A DNA stretch of 10,944 nt from Chromatiales bacterium (GTDB taxonomy: Bacteria > Pseudomonadota > Gammaproteobacteria > UBA6429 > Thiohalophilaceae). The notes under the pieces were generated by a model. It did no database searches, was not told where the DNA came from, and saw nothing but the letters and a program-made list of their open reading frames with translations. Positions 1-5,907 of this stretch are shown piece by piece (position 1 is the first letter of the stretch; each line of letters opens with the position of its first letter). Both the position numbers and the translations under genes were made by a program. Where the stretch lies: contig JAHEDB010000038.1 in the NCBI GenBank assembly GCA_024641465.1, positions 1 to 10,944 of the forward strand, in the 5' to 3' direction.

Positions 1-2
1 AT

Positions 3-1637
3 TGGCGGCAACGCGCCGAGGCCATTGTGTTTCATCCGCTCGATGCCAATCGCCAGCTCGATCTGGCGAGCAAACTCATGCTGTATTATGTCTGGTTCGG
101 CGACATGGAACAGGCCAGGCACCTGATGGACCGTATGTCACCACGGGTCGAGGCGGCCTCGCCGATGTACGTTTTGCTCTGGTGGCATGTCGCCATTGCC
201 TATTGCTGGTTGAGTGCCGATTTTGATCGGGCCATGGGTCTGGTGCAGCAATCCCTCGACCTCATCGCCCAGCACGGCATCATCGGTTACGATAGTTTCG
301 CCATGGGTCAGGCCGTCTATACCCTGACCAGCAAAAACGATGTCGAAGAATCCGCACGCTGGTTAGACAAGATGCAGGCCGCCATTACGCCGGGCGGGCC
401 ACTGCACCAGAGTCATTATTATTATCTTGCCGCCTGTTATTCGGTTTTGATCGGTGCATACCCGACCGCGCAGACCCAAATCAAGATCAGTCTGGACATT
501 GCCTATGAGTGCGGCGCCGTACTGACCATTGTCATGGCGGAACTGGGGGCGGCCAGTGTCGAAATGGAGCTGGGGGAATATGACAAGGCCCACGCCATGC
601 TCGACAAGGCAGACGCGGTTATCAATGCCACCGATTGCGGCATGCTAGCCCTGCGCAGTGGCACGACCCGCGCCGATCTGCTGCTGCGCCAGGAAAGGCA
701 GGTGGAAGGTCTGGCGATGTTAGAGCAGGCGTTTGCACTGGCGGCAAAAAAGAACATGGTCAATTTCGACTGGTGGTATGACCGCGTCATGGCGCGTCTT
801 TGCGCCACGGCCTTGCGTCACGACATTCAACCCGACTATGTGCGCAAACTCATTCGCCATCGTCATCTTGCACCGGCAAGCCCGTCGATGGAGTTTGAAT
901 CCTGGCCCTGGCCGGTGCGTATCCAAACTCTGGGTCCCTTCTCGATCAGCACGGACGGTGTGCCCATCACCTTCAGCGGCAAGGCGCAGAAAAAAACCTT
1001 GAGTATCATCAAGGCGATCCTGTCACTGGGGGGGCGCGATGCCAGTGAGGCGCAATTGCAGGACGCCCTGTGGCCGGATGCCAACGGTGATCAGGCCCGG
1101 CAGAATCTCAAGGCGACAGTGCACCGGGTGAGAAAACTGATTGGCGCCGAGAGTCTTCAATGGCAGGAAGGCAAGCTCCGTCTCAATCCGCAGCTCTGTT
1201 GGGTTGACGTCTGGACGCTGGAGAGCGAACTCGACAGCCTGTTGCAAAAACTACCCACCGATCACGCGGCCATTCTGCAAAAAACTCATGATGTGCTGCG
1301 GCGTTACACCGGCCCCTTCCTGCAGGATGATGACGATATCTATCTGCTGGCCAGACGCGAACGCCTGCGCAGCAGGATTCTACGTCTGCTGGATCGCGCC
1401 GCCGGTTCCCTCACGCAACAACAGCAGCACCATGATGCCATTGGCCTCTATCAGCAGGCCCTGGAGATAGAACCCCTGATGGAGCAAAGCTATCAGGGCC
1501 TGATGCGCAGTTATCTCGCGCTGGGAATGAAGGCCGATGCGCAGGTCACCTACGCCCGCTGTCGCATGAATCTCATGGCGCAACTCAAGCTCATCCCCTC
1601 GACGGAAACCGAAAAGCTGGCCGAAGCCAGTAAATAA
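3..1637 (+). CDS. SARP/BTAD-type transcriptional regulator, C-terminal part (5' truncated by window edge)
   Basis: The reading frame is open from the first bases, so the true start lies upstream; the GTG at 27 is only the first possible start inside the window. Numbered from that codon, residues 1-280 are alpha-helical and TPR-like (motifs such as LDLASKLMLYYVWFGD). Residues about 297-390 form an OmpR/PhoB-like winged helix (IQTLGPFSI, EAQLQDALWPD, LKATVHRVRKLIG). Residues about 392-530 form a bacterial transcriptional activator domain (CWVDVWTLE, RRYTGPFL, ARRERLRSRILRLL, then two helical repeats). This order is known from SARP-like regulators and from large MalT-like regulators, where an ATPase precedes the TPR part; whether an ATPase is present here cannot be seen. 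The likely role is a cytoplasmic DNA-binding activator. The partial protein has no second output domain and ends at a terminator, so it is transcribed separately from the next gene. Family confidence is high; targets are unknown, but see the 11-bp direct-repeat sites downstream. Confidence 0.88.
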   Translation, partial: WRQRAEAIVFHPLDANRQLDLASKLMLYYVWFGDMEQARHLMDRMSPRVEAASPMYVLLWWHVAIAYCWLSADFDRAMGLVQQSLDLIAQHGIIGYDSFAMGQAVYTLTSKNDVEESARWLDKMQAAITPGGPLHQSHYYYLAACYSVLIGAYPTAQTQIKISLDIAYECGAVLTIVMAELGAASVEMELGEYDKAHAMLDKADAVINATDCGMLALRSGTTRADLLLRQERQVEGLAMLEQAFALAAKKNMVNFDWWYDRVMARLCATALRHDIQPDYVRKLIRHRHLAPASPSMEFESWPWPVRIQTLGPFSISTDGVPITFSGKAQKKTLSIIKAILSLGGRDASEAQLQDALWPDANGDQARQNLKATVHRVRKLIGAESLQWQEGKLRLNPQLCWVDVWTLESELDSLLQKLPTDHAAILQKTHDVLRRYTGPFLQDDDDIYLLARRERLRSRILRLLDRAAGSLTQQQQHHDAIGLYQQALEIEPLMEQSYQGLMRSYLALGMKADAQVTYARCRMNLMAQLKLIPSTETEKLAEASK

Positions 1638-1675
1638 ACTTACGACCTCGATCGGATCCGCACAAAATCAAACAC

Positions 1676-1699
1676 CCCCGCCATGGCGCGGGGATTTTT
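1676..1699 (+). terminator. Rho-independent terminator of the regulator gene
   Basis: Stem CCCCGC (1676-1681) pairs with GCGGGG (1688-1693) around a 6-nt loop. It is followed by A and five T (1695-1699), 38 nt after the stop codon. Confidence 0.8.
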
Positions 1700-1734
1700 A
1701 CCTGAAAATAGCGTTAATAGCGCTTTCATTCGCC

Positions 1735-1756
1735 AATAAATATCCAATCCGTCACT
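1735..1756 (+). promoter_or_regulatory. 22-bp direct-repeat element, copy 1 (upstream of 1835)
   Basis: AATAAATATCC followed directly by AATCCGTCACT. It aligns without gaps to elements upstream of 3224, 5518 and 9718. Two half-sites, TATCC at 1741 and TCACT at 1752, lie 11 bp apart. A weak -10-like TACGCT lies at 1767. A role as activator or response-regulator binding site is inferred. Confidence 0.45.
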
Positions 1757-1783
1757 GGGGCCCTCCTACGCTGATCACACTCC

Positions 1784-1806
1784 TGCGAGTTTGGCTCGCA
1801 TTTTTT
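1784..1806 (+). terminator. Intrinsic-terminator-like hairpin in the leader of the 1835 gene
   Basis: Perfect stem TGCGAG (1784-1789) and CTCGCA (1795-1800), 5-nt loop, then six T (1801-1806). It ends only 28 nt before the ATG and 15 nt before the Shine-Dalgarno site. It could insulate the lipoprotein gene from readthrough, end a short leader RNA, or act as an attenuator. Confidence 0.7.
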
Positions 1807-1834
1807 ATCAACCCAAATAAAAAGAGGTTTAACT

Positions 1835-2911
1835 ATGTTTAGATCAGACTATTTACGCACCATCGCAATGACGCTGTTGTTGGGTGTCGCTGCTGTTGGC
1901 TTGTTTGCGGCGTGCAGCAAGAGCAGCGATGGCCCCACGTCCAACAGTTACAGTGGACCGGGCTCCAAGTGGGACACCACGCTGCGCTCCGACGGCACGT
2001 TTACAATTGTAAAATATGCCAGTCCCTCGGCCACAACGGCCGATTTTACGGTTGATGGCACTTACACCACCACGACCACGGGTTTTAAAAGACTGGTGGT
2101 CACCACCGTCAGCGGTACCGGAGGCCCGGCTGTCGGTGAAGTGGCTTATGGGCTGGAAATACCCGGTTATGTGTTTGCCCTTAAACCGCTATCGGGCGAC
2201 CAGCTTATTCCAATGGTCATCAGTGGGGCATGTCCAACGGCCGATTTCGATGCCAATTGGGTGATCGTCAACAAGGACGACGCTGCAAGTCTAGCTACCC
2301 TCGATGTGGCGGGTACCTTCCATTACGATTTCGCCAGTGTGACCCCTACGCTGCCGATTAAGTACGATGTCAATGGCACCTCCCTGGGTGCGGGCACCGT
2401 CGGGACAGGCACCAGCTGTGCAAGCGGGATCATGGCGATAGACGTTGTTGACCTGTATCTGACCAATAGCGGCGGTGCGATTGTCAATACAAACAGGACC
2501 GACTCAACTAAGAGTAATTTCATTTTTGCCTTCAAACAAACGGCGATCACAACAACGGCATCTCTGGACGGTAATTATGCCGGGCTGGTGTTTTTTGAAA
2601 ACAGTACACCGGGGAGTCAGGTGGCGCCGGTAAAACTTGTCTGTAGCGGCGGCGTTTGCACGGGCACGGAGTTGTCGGATGTGGTCGCCGGGTCAACAAC
2701 CGGACCGAACGTCACCATCACCCTGTTGACGCCCGATAATCCCGGCACCGGCCTGGTGCTTGGCACTATCAGCAACGGTGGCACGGCGAAGAAAATTGTC
2801 TGTATGATCGACAAAAACGCCGCATCTTCCGGCAAGACCATCGGCAGCTGTGTCGGTCAGGACCCGGGTGATGCGACTAAAATGTTCAACGTCTTATTTA
2901 CCTCTATCTAA
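1835..2911 (+). CDS. Secreted lipoprotein of unknown function (358 aa)
   Basis: The start is fixed by AAGAGG at 1822-1827, 7 nt before the ATG. Residues 1-26 are a lipoprotein signal peptide (charged N-terminus, hydrophobic core at about 10-25, LFAAC with the lipid cysteine at 27; Phe at -3 is a little unusual). Ser at +2 would allow outer-membrane sorting under the enterobacterial Lol rule. The mature part is rich in Gly, Thr, Ser and Val with alternating hydrophobic residues, suggesting a beta fold. Six further cysteines (133, 195, 270, 275, 323, 339) could form disulfides. I do not recognise the family. Strings such as KWDTTLRSDGTFTIVKY and DGNYAGLVFFENSTPG suggest two related beta domains, but this is only an impression. 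It is monocistronic: a terminator-like hairpin precedes it and a strong terminator follows. A 22-bp direct-repeat element upstream groups it with the propeller genes. Confidence 0.85.
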   Translation: MFRSDYLRTIAMTLLLGVAAVGLFAACSKSSDGPTSNSYSGPGSKWDTTLRSDGTFTIVKYASPSATTADFTVDGTYTTTTTGFKRLVVTTVSGTGGPAVGEVAYGLEIPGYVFALKPLSGDQLIPMVISGACPTADFDANWVIVNKDDAASLATLDVAGTFHYDFASVTPTLPIKYDVNGTSLGAGTVGTGTSCASGIMAIDVVDLYLTNSGGAIVNTNRTDSTKSNFIFAFKQTAITTTASLDGNYAGLVFFENSTPGSQVAPVKLVCSGGVCTGTELSDVVAGSTTGPNVTITLLTPDNPGTGLVLGTISNGGTAKKIVCMIDKNAASSGKTIGSCVGQDPGDATKMFNVLFTSI

Positions 2912-2933
2912 CCCTGTTTAACCGCAGGCGACG

Positions 2934-2966
2934 CACCCGGCCGGGTCACCGGTCCGGGTGTTTTTT
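2934..2966 (+). terminator. Strong Rho-independent terminator after the 1835 gene
   Basis: CACCCGG (2934-2940) pairs with CCGGGTG (2954-2960). The stem continues inward as CCGG (2941-2944) and CCGG (2949-2952) with one bulged T and a GTCA loop, giving 11 bp. Six T follow (2961-2966). Confidence 0.9.
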
Positions 2967-3123
2967 CTTTTGCTGTGAACGCTTGTGGCTTAACCGGCCA
3001 GGATAAGGATACACTGCCAATGTTTTTGCAATAGTCCTCCTGTTTGCGGCGCATTCAACCTATGGGCGCTGTCACCTGATTCTTATCGTGTGACTCTAGA
3101 GGCAGGAAATTCAGTCCAGTGAA

Positions 3124-3169
3124 TGAATAAAAATCCCGTCCTGTTTGAATAAATAACCGATTCGTATCC
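3124..3169 (+). promoter_or_regulatory. Direct-repeat element, copy 2, with an extra in-phase half-site (upstream of 3224)
   Basis: The core 3148-3169 has TAACC at 3154 and TATCC at 3165, 11 bp apart. The string TGAATAAA occurs at 3124-3131 and again at 3146-3153, exactly 22 bp apart. This places a third half-site, AATCC at 3132, in phase two turns upstream. A binding site for an OmpR-fold regulator is inferred. Confidence 0.5.
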
Positions 3170-3223
3170 TCTATCCATTTAGCCTGTCGATAATGAGTAA
3201 CAGGTTTCCATGGAGGAATTTCA

Positions 3224-5407
3224 ATGTCGGTTTTTAAAATGTTTGCGAAGGCAGGGCTGACGGCCATTTTGATGGGGCTGCTGCTAAACGCATGTGGGGG
3301 CGGCGGTAGTGGAACGGCTAGTGGCGGTGGCGGCGGTACTGAGCCACCACCAGCAGTGTCCGAGCCCCCGCCGATAGTGACCGAGACGCCAGCGGTTCAT
3401 CCCCGCTTCGCCTTTGTCACCAATTATGATGAAGATGCGGTGTCGAGTTATGCGCTGAATGCCGCCAATGGCCGACTCAAATGGATCGGTAAGGCAGTGG
3501 CAGGGACAAACCCGATTGCGGTGGCCACCGACCCAGCGGCGCGCTATGCCTATGTCGCCAATAACGGTTCGGACAGTATTTCTCAGTACAGCATCTCGGC
3601 CTCGGGCCAACTCCTGGCGCTGACACCGGCAACCGTATCGCTCGATACCGGGGCCTCACCTCGCGGCATCGTTGTTGGCCCGACTGGTCAGTATGTCTAC
3701 GTGACAAACAAGGCAACGAATGCCGTAATGCAATACACCATCGGTACAAATGGCGCGTTGACCACCCCGGTCTCGGTGGCAACTGGTTTAAATCCTTTTT
3801 CTATATCATTCGCGCCATCGGGTTTATATGCCTATGTAGCCAACATCGGCAGTGACAACATTTCTCAATATTCCGTCGCCGCGAATGGCCGACTTAGCCC
3901 CATGAGTCCCTCTGCCGTTGCCGCAGGGACGGGGCCCAACGCCATGATCGTGGACCCCTCGGGCATGTATGCCTATGCGCTAAATCCCTTTAGTGGCGAT
4001 ATCAGCCAATATACGATCGGGACAACCGGTGCTTTGTCGCCCATGAGCCCGGTGAGTGTGGGCGTGGATGCACCATTGCCCGTTGCCATCAGTATTGATC
4101 CGGCAGGGAGGTATGTTTATGTCTCCAGTGAGACGGGTGGTGTGATTGCGCAATATGAGGTCGGCGTCACTGGCGGCCTGAGTGCGATCGGCACAACAAC
4201 CTCGGCAGCGCCGACGATCATTACGATCGACCCGACAGGACAATATACCTATGTAGTCAACGCATCGTTAGATTCGATCTCACAATATCGCATTGCTGCA
4301 AACGGAACCCTCTCTGCTATCAATCCCGCCACAGCGGCAGCCCGCTGGCGGCCGGTGGGTATGGCCATCACCCGTGGGGCGAGCCCGCTGGCCGTTATCC
4401 CGAAATACGCCTATGCAGTAAATCGCAACAGCAACACGGTCTCGCAGTACAACATCGGCAGTGATGGTGCGTTAAGTCCGATGACAACGACTACGGTAGC
4501 CACCGGTGCAGAGCCAACCAGTTTGACACTCGACCCAAGCGGCAAGAACGCCTATGTGACGAACAGGATCGACAATACTATCTCGCTATACAGTATTGGC
4601 GCAGACGGTGCGCTGAGTTTAATGACGCCGACCTCGGTCGTGCCGGCAGGGACTAACCCAGCCGGCATGGCGATAGACCCGGCCGGCCGATTTGCCTATG
4701 TGGCAAACTTCAGTAGCAACACCATTTCACAATACTTTCTCTTTGCTGAGGGCGGACTCACCGCCATGCCAGACGCATTGGCGACGGCATCGGCGGGCGC
4801 GGGTCCGATCAGCATTAGTGTTGACCCATCCGGCAGGTACGCCTATGTTGCCAATTTCAATGAAAAAGATATCTCGCAATATCATATAGGCGCCACTGGC
4901 GCATTGAACAGCATGACACCGTCAAAGATCGGCGTCGGGATCGAGCCCTTCGCCATCGGCATTGACCCCTCGGGCAAGTATGCCTATGTCGTCAACTCGG
5001 GCAGTAGCACGATTTCGCAATTTACCATTAACGCTACGGGCGGACTTGAAGTCATGACCCCTGCCAGCGTGGCCGTGGCGGCGGGCTCCATGCCGACCTC
5101 GATCAGCATTGACCCGTCAGGACTCTATGCCTACGTGTCAAATTACGAGGGTTCGACGCTGGCGCAGTTTCGCATCGGTGACACAGGCGGTTTGACGGCG
5201 ATGGGCGAGCCAAGCGTGGTGTCAAGCACCCCCTTCGCCGTGACAGTCGACCCGTCGGGCAAATACGTTTATGCGACAGACATCACCGGCAGTGGCCTGA
5301 CGCAATTTAGTATCGGCACAACGGGCGGGTTGACGCCGATGAGTTCGCCGTCCGTGAGTGCAGGCGAATTTCCCGGGGCGGTGGTGTGTAGCGGTGTTTA
5401 TCAATAG
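3224..5407 (+). CDS. Lipoprotein with two tandem seven-bladed YVTN/lactonase-type beta-propellers (14 blades, 727 aa)
   Basis: The start is set by GGAGGAA at 3212-3218, 5 nt before the ATG; an ATG at 3210 is out of frame. Residues 1-23 are a lipoprotein signal ending in LLNAC, lipid Cys24, Gly at +2 (outer membrane expected). Residues 25-60 are a Gly- then Pro-rich tether. From residue 61 to the end there are 14 repeats of 44-54 residues with the pattern YAYVxN, ISQYxI, GxLxxM, GxxPxxIxIDPxG. Blades 1-7 fill 61-393 and blades 8-14 fill 394-727, separated by the longest repeat (blade 7, 54 residues). The fold is that of the lactonase/YVTN propeller superfamily; I see no basis for assigning 6-phosphogluconolactonase or any other enzyme activity. 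A periplasmic or surface binding scaffold is the more likely role. No terminator was seen between it and the small gene at 5518. It is a clear paralogue of the gene at 5908. Confidence 0.93.
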   Translation: MSVFKMFAKAGLTAILMGLLLNACGGGGSGTASGGGGGTEPPPAVSEPPPIVTETPAVHPRFAFVTNYDEDAVSSYALNAANGRLKWIGKAVAGTNPIAVATDPAARYAYVANNGSDSISQYSISASGQLLALTPATVSLDTGASPRGIVVGPTGQYVYVTNKATNAVMQYTIGTNGALTTPVSVATGLNPFSISFAPSGLYAYVANIGSDNISQYSVAANGRLSPMSPSAVAAGTGPNAMIVDPSGMYAYALNPFSGDISQYTIGTTGALSPMSPVSVGVDAPLPVAISIDPAGRYVYVSSETGGVIAQYEVGVTGGLSAIGTTTSAAPTIITIDPTGQYTYVVNASLDSISQYRIAANGTLSAINPATAAARWRPVGMAITRGASPLAVIPKYAYAVNRNSNTVSQYNIGSDGALSPMTTTTVATGAEPTSLTLDPSGKNAYVTNRIDNTISLYSIGADGALSLMTPTSVVPAGTNPAGMAIDPAGRFAYVANFSSNTISQYFLFAEGGLTAMPDALATASAGAGPISISVDPSGRYAYVANFNEKDISQYHIGATGALNSMTPSKIGVGIEPFAIGIDPSGKYAYVVNSGSSTISQFTINATGGLEVMTPASVAVAAGSMPTSISIDPSGLYAYVSNYEGSTLAQFRIGDTGGLTAMGEPSVVSSTPFAVTVDPSGKYVYATDITGSGLTQFSIGTTGGLTPMSSPSVSAGEFPGAVVCSGVYQ
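3404..5404 (+). repeat. Fourteen in-frame blade repeats of the first propeller gene
   Basis: About 140-nt protein-coding repeats, recognisable by recurring tatgcctatgt (YAYV) and a downstream Asp-Pro-(Ser/Ala/Thr)-Gly turn. Blade lengths in residues are 46, 49, 45, 47, 48, 44, 54, then 47, 48, 49, 47, 49, 46, 48. The repeats are divergent in DNA, so the expansion is old. Confidence 0.9.
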
Positions 5408-5455
5408 CACCTTGCCATACCAACTACCTGAAAAAAATACTGCCACTGTTGTGCG

Positions 5456-5477
5456 AATAGATAACCTATTTGTCACC
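5456..5477 (+). promoter_or_regulatory. 22-bp direct-repeat element, copy 3 (upstream of 5518)
   Basis: AATAGATAACC followed by TATTTGTCACC. Half-sites TAACC at 5462 and TCACC at 5473 lie 11 bp apart. A -10-like TAATTT is at 5488-5493. The element suggests the small gene has its own promoter even if it is also co-transcribed with the propeller gene upstream. Confidence 0.45.
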
Positions 5478-5517
5478 TCCGACCCGGTAATTTAGGTCGT
5501 GTGAAGGGAGGATCGAA

Positions 5518-5727
5518 ATGGAAGGCAGCTACATCATCCGCATCTACCGCAAGACAAGCGGCCAGGTGGCCGGCCAGCGTGCGCATGACGGCACCGGTCT
5601 GACGGGGTCGATCGAGTCCGTCGAAAGTGGCGAACAGGGAGCATTTCATGATTGTGAGGGCCTGTGGGCCACCCTGGTCGGTATGACGACCCGGGACGAC
5701 AAGCCGCCCGAGGACAAAAAAGACTGA
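5518..5727 (+). CDS. Small soluble protein of unknown function (69 aa)
   Basis: The ATG is preceded by AGGGAGG at 5505-5511 with a 6-nt spacer. There is no signal peptide or membrane segment, so it is probably cytoplasmic, unlike its neighbours. The N-terminal strand YIIRIYRK (residues 5-12) and a central SIESVESGEQGAFHDCEGLW (31-50) look like a small folded domain of strands and a helix. The last ten residues are charged and rich in Asp and Lys. The pattern recalls small uncharacterised proteobacterial proteins with a V-E-x-V-E-x-G-x-x-x-A-F and Leu-Trp ending, but I cannot name a family. It sits 110 nt after the first propeller gene with no visible terminator between. CGACC (5480-5484) and GGTCG (5495-5499) could form a hairpin close to the RBS. 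It might be a regulatory or accessory protein; this is a guess. Confidence 0.72.
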   Translation: MEGSYIIRIYRKTSGQVAGQRAHDGTGLTGSIESVESGEQGAFHDCEGLWATLVGMTTRDDKPPEDKKD

Positions 5728-5795
5728 TGGATTAGGGGTCGGGCTTTTGGGCGATCATTGCCGGGGTACATATCGTCGCTCGCCGCGGATTAAAA

Positions 5796-5830
5796 TTTTG
5801 AACGTCCAGCGCACCTCCTTCGACTCATCC
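5796..5830 (+). promoter_or_regulatory. ECF-like two-block promoter, copy 1 (upstream of 5908)
   Basis: TTTTGAACG (5796-5804), 14 bp, TTCGACTCATCC (5819-5830). The same blocks with the same spacing occur upstream of 8828 and 9718. TGAAC and CGAC are 17 bp apart, which fits the -35 GAAC and -10 CGNC geometry of extracytoplasmic-function sigma promoters. The sigma factor itself is not in the window. Confidence 0.6.
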
Positions 5831-5877
5831 CCAGATGCAGGCTCAATTCGGTCACACGCGAAGACCGGGCATACATA

Positions 5878-5890
5878 ACACCGACGGTGT
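5878..5890 (+). promoter_or_regulatory. 13-bp perfect palindrome next to the RBS of the second propeller gene
   Basis: ACACCG, one central A, CGGTGT. It ends 6 nt before the Shine-Dalgarno AGGAG. It could be an operator or a small RNA hairpin near the ribosome site; its function is unknown. Confidence 0.35.
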
Positions 5891-5896
5891 GTAATC

Positions 5897-5901
5897 AGGA
5901 G
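5897..5901 (+). promoter_or_regulatory. RBS deciding the start at 5908
   Basis: AGGAG with a 6-nt spacer to the ATG at 5908. The in-frame GTG at 5887 lies upstream of this site and inside the palindrome, so it is unlikely to be used. Confidence 0.8.
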
Positions 5902-5907
5902 AAGTAT

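Larger units (their letters stand above)
2912..3223 (+). other. Intergenic region before the first propeller gene
   Basis: No gene is seen in this 312-nt gap. It holds the terminator at 2934-2966, then about 150 nt without clear signals, then the direct-repeat element at 3124-3169. A possible -10 GATAAT lies at 3189-3194, a short inverted repeat CCTGT/ACAGG at 3183-3204, and the Shine-Dalgarno site GGAGGAA at 3212-3218. A TGAACG at 2976-2981 resembles the -35 block of the other propeller genes but has no matching second block. Confidence 0.6.

Noticed and set aside
27..29. GTG at 27 as the true start of the first gene
   Set aside because: The frame is open to the window edge, the codons before it (WRQRAEAI) fit the helical domain, and no Shine-Dalgarno site precedes it.
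2976..3001. TGAACG at 2976 as a fourth ECF-like promoter
   Set aside because: No CGAC-like second block lies 17 bp downstream, and it is over 200 nt from the gene.
3404..5404. Regular repeats as a CRISPR array or satellite DNA
   Set aside because: The repeat units are about 140 nt, divergent and strictly in frame, encoding propeller blades; there are no short identical repeats with spacers.
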